From an uncultured bacterium (lineage in GTDB: Bacteria > Bacteroidota > Bacteroidia > Chitinophagales > Chitinophagaceae), in the NCBI GenBank assembly GCA_903834825.1, contig CAILKQ010000005.1, positions 1 through 59,693 of the forward strand: a stretch of 59,693 nt of DNA, read 5' to 3'. Shown here piece after piece: positions 55,091 to 59,693 of the stretch. Position 1 is the stretch's first letter. The number at the start of each line of letters is the position of its first letter. The position numbers and the translations under genes are program-made. Below the pieces are notes generated by a model that saw only the letters and a program-made list of their open reading frames with translations, searched no databases and was not told the DNA's origin.

Positions 55091-56806
55091 ATGTTTTATA
55101 TGAAAAATATCAAATTCTTCCCTTTCGTCCTCATCTTCATTTTCAGTTACTCTTTCGTTGGAGCACAATCACTCAATGAAAAACCGGATGCCTATAAAAA
55201 AGGGTGGCATTTGGAAGATCATCTGTCGACTGGTATTTATGGCATTTCATTGGAGAGAGCCTACGTTGAATTCTTGACTGGTAAGTCACCCAAAAAGAGG
55301 GTTATTGTAGCCGTCATTGATTCAGGCATAGATACTGCTCATGAAGATCTAAAACCAATACTATGGCAAAACAGTAAGGAAATCCCTGGCAATGGCATTG
55401 ATGACGACAAAAACGGTTACATCGACGACATCCATGGATGGAATTTTATCGGAGGGAAAGATGGTAGAAACGTAGGCAAAGACAGCTACGAGGCGGTAAG
55501 GGTTTACTATAGATTCAAACCTGAATTTGGCAATGGCAATATTGACGAAAACAGCCTTTTAGGGGAGAAAAAAATGCAGTATCAATTGTACTTGAAAGCA
55601 AAGACCCAAATTGAAGCACAAGCGAAGGAAGCAGGAATGTATGTTATGATCCTCAAGGATTTGGTTGCAAAAATTCCTTCTGCAGACAGCATATTAAAAT
55701 CATCCCTGGGCAAGGAAAGGTATACAGGTGATGAACTTCAGGATTTCAAACCTTCAGAAGCTTCAGTGATCAAAGCGAAATCTGTTTTATTGGGTTTTTT
55801 CCAGCAAACCAGGCAAATGGAAAACAACAATGTCAGCTTGATCGCTGATTTGATACAATTTTATGAAGGAGAAAAATCCAAGGTAGATGCGGTAGAAAAA
55901 GAACCTACTAGGTATAGGCAGGATGTTGTTAAAGACAATTACGACGACATCAATGATCGATTTTATGGCAACAATGATCTTATGGGTTCAGATGCTTCCC
56001 ATGGCACCCATGTTGCAGGAATCATTGGTGCGTCAAGGCAAAATAAAATTGGTATCAATGGGGTAGCCAACCATGTTGAAATCATGACCATTCGTGCAGT
56101 TCCAGATGGTGATGAACACGACAAGGATATCGCCAATGCCATCCGCTATGCTGTAGACAATGGTGCTTGGGTGGTCAACATGAGCTTTGGCAAAAGTTTC
56201 TCACCCGAGAAAAAATGGGTTGATGAAGCTGTAAAATATGCGGAATCAAAAGGAGTCCTTTTGGTGCATGCAGCGGGCAATGACGCCAAAAACATTGATA
56301 CTGAGGATAATTTCCCGTCGCGCAATTTTGAAAATGACACCCTCAAGGTTTTTACCAATTGGATAAATGTTGGGGCCAGTGGTGCAACAGACACAGACTT
56401 GGCTGCTTCTTTTTCCAATTATGGCAAAAGAGAGGTCAATGTTTTTGCTCCAGGAGTGAAGATTTATTCATCCATCCCAGGCGGAAATACCTATGGAGAC
56501 AAGGATGGAACCAGCATGGCATCCCCAGTCGTTGCCGGTTTGGCTGCCCTTATCCTCTCCTATTATCCTGATTTATCAGTACAACAGGTAAAGCAAATCA
56601 TTGAACAATCTGCGATGAAGCCATCCACCACCAGCTTCACAAAACCTGGCACAGAAGATGAAAAAACAAATTTGAATCAGCTTTCCATAACAGGAGGAAT
56701 TGTCAATGCATTGGATGCCCTTAAATTGGCATCTACCACCAAAGGAGAAAGAAAAACTGCAGAAGGAAGCACAGAAAAAACGATCAAGAAATCGAAAAAA
56801 AAGTAA
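55091..56806 (+). CDS. Exported S8 (subtilisin-like) serine protease
   Basis: The 571-residue protein has a signal peptide ('IKFFPFVLIFIFSYSFVGAQ') and the catalytic triad Asp77 ('VAVIDSGID'), His304 ('SHGTHVAGI') and Ser475 ('DGTSMASPV'), plus the oxyanion Asn397 ('AAGND'). The Asp to His distance is 227 residues against about 32 in subtilisin: a helical, charged insert sits between them. The C-terminus is a basic tail ('KTIKKSKKK'). An internal ATG at 55100 is equally possible as start. It is probably secreted and degrades envelope or external protein. Confidence 0.94.
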   Translation: MFYMKNIKFFPFVLIFIFSYSFVGAQSLNEKPDAYKKGWHLEDHLSTGIYGISLERAYVEFLTGKSPKKRVIVAVIDSGIDTAHEDLKPILWQNSKEIPGNGIDDDKNGYIDDIHGWNFIGGKDGRNVGKDSYEAVRVYYRFKPEFGNGNIDENSLLGEKKMQYQLYLKAKTQIEAQAKEAGMYVMILKDLVAKIPSADSILKSSLGKERYTGDELQDFKPSEASVIKAKSVLLGFFQQTRQMENNNVSLIADLIQFYEGEKSKVDAVEKEPTRYRQDVVKDNYDDINDRFYGNNDLMGSDASHGTHVAGIIGASRQNKIGINGVANHVEIMTIRAVPDGDEHDKDIANAIRYAVDNGAWVVNMSFGKSFSPEKKWVDEAVKYAESKGVLLVHAAGNDAKNIDTEDNFPSRNFENDTLKVFTNWINVGASGATDTDLAASFSNYGKREVNVFAPGVKIYSSIPGGNTYGDKDGTSMASPVVAGLAALILSYYPDLSVQQVKQIIEQSAMKPSTTSFTKPGTEDEKTNLNQLSITGGIVNALDALKLASTTKGERKTAEGSTEKTIKKSKKK

Positions 56807-56807
56807 C

Positions 56808-57329
56808 ATGTATCCAGCCAATTCTGCCATCAGGCACCCTGCCTTTTTCAACCGGTATGTTGAACAGGTTGAGCCAGGTAAAATCAGTGGTTTGCTGGAA
56901 ACTTCAGTCAACTTGCTTGAACAGGATTTAAGCATCATCTCTGCCATTGACAGCAGATTTGCATATGCTCCAGGTAAATGGAGCATCAATACCCTGATAA
57001 GGCATTGCATTGATGCAGAAATGATTTTTGCGTTCAGGGCCTTATCCATTGCAAGACTTGATCCTCATCCAATCAGAAGTTTTGAAGAAAACCAATATGC
57101 GGTTGAGGCCGAAAAAGAATACGATTTACACATGCTGGTTCAGGAATTCATTCATGTAAGAAAGGCCACTGCCCTGCTTTACAAAGGCTTTGATGAAGAT
57201 TGGCTGAACCGTACTGGTATAACCGACAATGGAGAGCAAATAAGTTTGCTCTCCATTGGTTATATTGTTATTGGTCACTGGTTACACCACAGAAAAATAC
57301 TGAAAACAAGGTATGGCGTTGACTTCTGA
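56808..57329 (+). CDS. DinB-family protein
   Basis: From the ATG at 56808 (one base after the S8 stop) the protein is 173 residues and matches the DinB four-helix fold, with metal-binding His in 'LIRHCIDAEMIFAFRAL' and in 'GHWLHHRKILKTRYGV'. The upstream part of the longer frame to 56700 lies inside the S8 gene. DinB proteins are thiol- or damage-related metalloproteins of diverse function; the S8-DinB pairing gives no clear hint. Confidence 0.9.
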   Translation: MYPANSAIRHPAFFNRYVEQVEPGKISGLLETSVNLLEQDLSIISAIDSRFAYAPGKWSINTLIRHCIDAEMIFAFRALSIARLDPHPIRSFEENQYAVEAEKEYDLHMLVQEFIHVRKATALLYKGFDEDWLNRTGITDNGEQISLLSIGYIVIGHWLHHRKILKTRYGVDF

Positions 57330-57332
57330 TGA

Positions 57333-59501
57333 TTAATTTCCTTTGACAAGAACAACCTGCCTAATCATGTCAGAGATGACTTGACAGGTCTCGTTGATAT
57401 AGATGTCTTTTGAAAGGTTGCCAATCCATTGTTTGCGCCTTTCAAGTTTATCATTGTCTGCAGAAAGTTTTTTCTCATCCAACTCCAGCATTTTTACTTC
57501 CATAACCTTGGTTGTTTTGTTCATTTCTTCAATTTTTTTGAACGATTCCCTGAGGCTTTTCTGCTCTTCTCGGTACTTGATCAGCTGAAGTGAATAAACA
57601 CGCTGACTGGCTGTTTCCATGAGGCTCGAAGATTCCTTGATGGCATTAAAAGTTGGATTTGCAGCAACCCTTGTAGCACTGGTCTTTTTTACATAATCCA
57701 TGTCATACCCTGGAGAAATACGGTTATAAAAAGCCCTGGGGATTTCATCCCATGGCAATGCATCAGGATTGTCTTTTTCCCTGTATTTGAGCGATTCATA
57801 CTGGTCAGGAAGAATGATATTGGGGGTTACACCCTTGAGTTGTGTAGACCCGCCATTGATGCGGTAAAATTTCTGCAAAGTCAATTTTATGGTGCCGATA
57901 TCCGTGGCCTCTTTGTTGAAAAGACCAGTGCTGGGTTCCAATCCAATATTCCTTTGAACAGTGCCTTTTCCATAGGTAGAAGTACTGCCAATGACAATTC
58001 CACGACCATAATCCTGAATAGCAGCTGCAAAGATTTCAGAAGCCGAGGCAGAAAATTCGTTGACCATCACGGCCAAAGGTCCGTCGTACAATACAGAACG
58101 ATCCCTGTCTCTGAGTACCTGAGGATTACCTTCTCTGTCCTTGACCTGCACAATGGGCCCATCTGGTATAAAAAAACCTACCATCTGTACAACGTCATAC
58201 AAAGAGCCTCCTCCATTGTTCCTGAGGTCCATGATGATTCCATCAACAGCTTGTTCCTTCAGTTTGATGATTTCCTTGGCCACATCCTGAGAACATTTTG
58301 GACCATTGGGCCTTTCCCAATCTGCGTAAAATTCTGGGAGGAATATGTATCCAATCTTTTTTCCACCTTCAATGATCACAGCACTTTTGGCGTATGTTTC
58401 ATCCAAAACCACTTCATCCCTGATCATTGAAATGATCTTTATCGTTCCATCCGCTTTTTTAATCGTTAGCCTGACTTCGGTACCTTTTTTACCCCTGATC
58501 AGCTTTACAGCATCTTCCGTTTCAAACCCTGTGAGATCTGTAGGCTCTTCAGCTGCCTGACCAACTTTCAATACCTGATCGCCAACTGCCAACTGTTGAG
58601 ACTTTGACGCTGGAAGCCCTGCCACAATGGTAGCAATCCTGATGGCACCACCTTCATCATTGCGCAGTGATGCGCCAATGCCATAAAACCTTCCACTCAT
58701 TTGTTCATCAAATGATCTTTTTTCCAATGGAGGAAAGAATGTGGTATGAGGATCCATAAAATTGGTAATCACGTTGACCAGCATGTCAAATCTTTCGTCT
58801 GGCTTTGTTTTGATAATGATTCTATCAAAATTTCTTGTCATGGTCAGCTTCACTTTTGCCCTGGCATCTTTTTCCAGTTCGGCATCTACCTTATAGGCAC
58901 TATCGCCCTTTTTCATTGTATTGCGTTGATCCATCAGATCAGACAGGCGTTCAAGGGTCAGGAATTTCAATCTTTTTCTCCATGCGTCTTTTCTTGCGGA
59001 TTCATTCTTGGGATAATCCAGCTTCTCTGCTTCTAAAACAATGGACTCAACTGCAGTAAACTGAAAGGGCGTCTGCAGCAATTCAGGGTAATATGCGGCT
59101 ACTTCTTTGGTCCGTTTTGAATAAATCTGATCAACTGCATAAAAGTAAGCGATGGGTGCTCCATGCAATTCGTCATCAATGGTGGTTTCAAATTTTTTCA
59201 GTTCCTTGAGGTCTGACTGCAGAAAGATATTCTTGTCCGGATCAAGGGCTTCCAGGTATTTTTTGTGAATATTCTGAGAGAAAACATCATCTACTTTCTT
59301 TGGACTATAATGTGCTGCTTCAAGCATGTCTGTTACCTGCTGAAAAATCAGCTGGTACTTATCTGGGGGATTACCAATTCCTGAGGAATTGAAGGTAATC
59401 AGCAAACCGGCCAACACAAGAACGATCACAACGGGTAAGGACTTTTTACTGAGCATAAATTGTAAAAATTTAGATGACATAGTCAAAATTAACCCTTTCA
59501 T
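57333..59501 (-). CDS. prc: Tail-specific (C-terminal processing) protease Prc
   Basis: Prc/Tsp is a periplasmic PDZ serine protease of family S41 that degrades proteins from their C-termini. The 722-residue protein has one N-terminal membrane or signal helix ('SLPVVIVLVLAGLLITF'), an N-terminal lipocalin-like region, a PDZ domain near 280-360 ('GIGASLRNDEGGAIRIATIV') and the catalytic Ser486 ('FSASASEI') with Asp497 and Lys512 ('YGKGTVQ'). The start may be the ATG at 59501 or 59477. It is convergent with the DinB gene and downstream of tRNA-His. Confidence 0.96.
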   Translation of the reverse strand: MKGLILTMSSKFLQFMLSKKSLPVVIVLVLAGLLITFNSSGIGNPPDKYQLIFQQVTDMLEAAHYSPKKVDDVFSQNIHKKYLEALDPDKNIFLQSDLKELKKFETTIDDELHGAPIAYFYAVDQIYSKRTKEVAAYYPELLQTPFQFTAVESIVLEAEKLDYPKNESARKDAWRKRLKFLTLERLSDLMDQRNTMKKGDSAYKVDAELEKDARAKVKLTMTRNFDRIIIKTKPDERFDMLVNVITNFMDPHTTFFPPLEKRSFDEQMSGRFYGIGASLRNDEGGAIRIATIVAGLPASKSQQLAVGDQVLKVGQAAEEPTDLTGFETEDAVKLIRGKKGTEVRLTIKKADGTIKIISMIRDEVVLDETYAKSAVIIEGGKKIGYIFLPEFYADWERPNGPKCSQDVAKEIIKLKEQAVDGIIMDLRNNGGGSLYDVVQMVGFFIPDGPIVQVKDREGNPQVLRDRDRSVLYDGPLAVMVNEFSASASEIFAAAIQDYGRGIVIGSTSTYGKGTVQRNIGLEPSTGLFNKEATDIGTIKLTLQKFYRINGGSTQLKGVTPNIILPDQYESLKYREKDNPDALPWDEIPRAFYNRISPGYDMDYVKKTSATRVAANPTFNAIKESSSLMETASQRVYSLQLIKYREEQKSLRESFKKIEEMNKTTKVMEVKMLELDEKKLSADNDKLERRKQWIGNLSKDIYINETCQVISDMIRQVVLVKGN

Positions 59502-59579
59502 GAACTTTAGGGTCTTTTTTGTGACGAATGGAGCCTAAAAGTTATGTTAAGAAAGCATAAAACGACAGAAATGACGAAA

Positions 59580-59617
59580 AAACAAAAGGGTATTCTTTCT
59601 ACTTGAAGAATACCCTT
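59580..59617 (-). terminator. tRNA-His terminator
   Basis: On the minus strand AAGGGTATTCTT and AAGAATACCCTT pair across an 8 to 9-base loop and run into TTTTGTTTTTT, about 10 bases after the tRNA 3' end. Confidence 0.9.
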
Positions 59618-59626
59618 GAGAAGAAG

Positions 59627-59693
59627 GGAGGATGATGGGTCTCGAACCCACGACCTTCTGAACCACAATCAGATGCTCTAACCTACTGAGCTA
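59627..59693 (-). tRNA. tRNA-His (anticodon GTG), partial at window edge
   Basis: The D arm, anticodon stem TCTGA/TCAGA with loop TTGTGGT (anticodon GTG), T arm with GTTCGAGAC and the 3' acceptor strand CATCCTC are visible. The discriminator is C at 59627, as expected for tRNA-His with its extra G-1 pair. The 5' acceptor strand lies outside the window, and CCA is not encoded. Confidence 0.93.

Overview
The window reads as a chromosomal segment of a Bacteroidota bacterium, most likely of the Chitinophagaceae/Sphingobacteriia side of the phylum. The evidence is the gene set (DUF4270, DUF4199, DUF5686 and GSCFA proteins, a fused SpmA-SpmB protein, a TonB receptor with a carboxypeptidase-like N-terminal domain, a zinc-free L31), the lack of clear Shine-Dalgarno sequences, and repeated TAnnTTTG boxes (the Bacteroidota -7 element) upstream of genes. 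The DNA is moderately AT-rich and even in character. I see no phage, transposase, integrase, CRISPR array, toxin-antitoxin pair or biosynthetic cluster, and no gene-free stretch over 300 bases; the largest gap is about 220 bases upstream of gyrA.

Layout. 1-6.9 kb (minus): a partial TPR protein, gyrA, an EVE-domain protein, a LutA-like CCG protein, a membrane-anchored TPR protein and pdhA. 7.0-8.4 kb (plus): recF and a DUF721 (DciA-like) gene. 8.4-10.4 kb (minus): a truncated outer-membrane beta-barrel remnant, a DoxX-type membrane protein and a tandem DUF1599 protein. 10.5-13.9 kb: folP, an FKBP lipoprotein, a DHH phosphoesterase and ndk. 14.0-20.9 kb (plus): a UbiD-family decarboxylase, tRNA-Pro(GGG), a dihydroorotase homologue lacking the metal ligands, a DUF4199 membrane protein, two glycosyltransferases and an exported unknown. 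20.9-27.3 kb (minus): lepA, tpiA with a GlmU-like gene, rpmE2, a YajQ protein, lgt and a bacilliredoxin. 27.4-41.5 kb: an exported protein with a 7-residue repeat, arginine decarboxylase, rplT and rpmI, an M1 peptidase, a TPR protein, folB, the SpmAB fusion, ychF, a fasciclin lipoprotein with a TonB receptor, and purC. 41.5-53.9 kb (minus): trhO, DUF5686, a small membrane protein, a penicillin-acylase-family hydrolase, GSCFA, an RlmB-like methyltransferase, a Nudix hydrolase, metK, a DUF4270 lipoprotein and a short glycogen-synthase-like protein. 54.0-59.7 kb: a flippase-like membrane protein, an S8 protease, a DinB protein (plus), then a Prc protease and a partial tRNA-His(GTG) on minus.

Most genes are housekeeping: replication and repair (gyrA, recF, DUF721), translation (lepA, rpmE2, rplT, rpmI, two tRNAs, trhO, an rRNA methyltransferase), folate (folP, folB), nucleotide and one-carbon metabolism (ndk, purC, metK), central carbon (pdhA, tpiA) and the cell envelope (lgt, several lipoproteins and outer-membrane proteins). 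I did not find a convincing new multi-gene system. The points most worth a second look are proteins that keep a family fold but have lost the expected active-site residues (the dihydroorotase homologue, the short glycogen-synthase-like protein, the GlmU-like protein), an outer-membrane gene remnant, and an operator-like palindrome lying between the putative promoter boxes of the TonB receptor gene.
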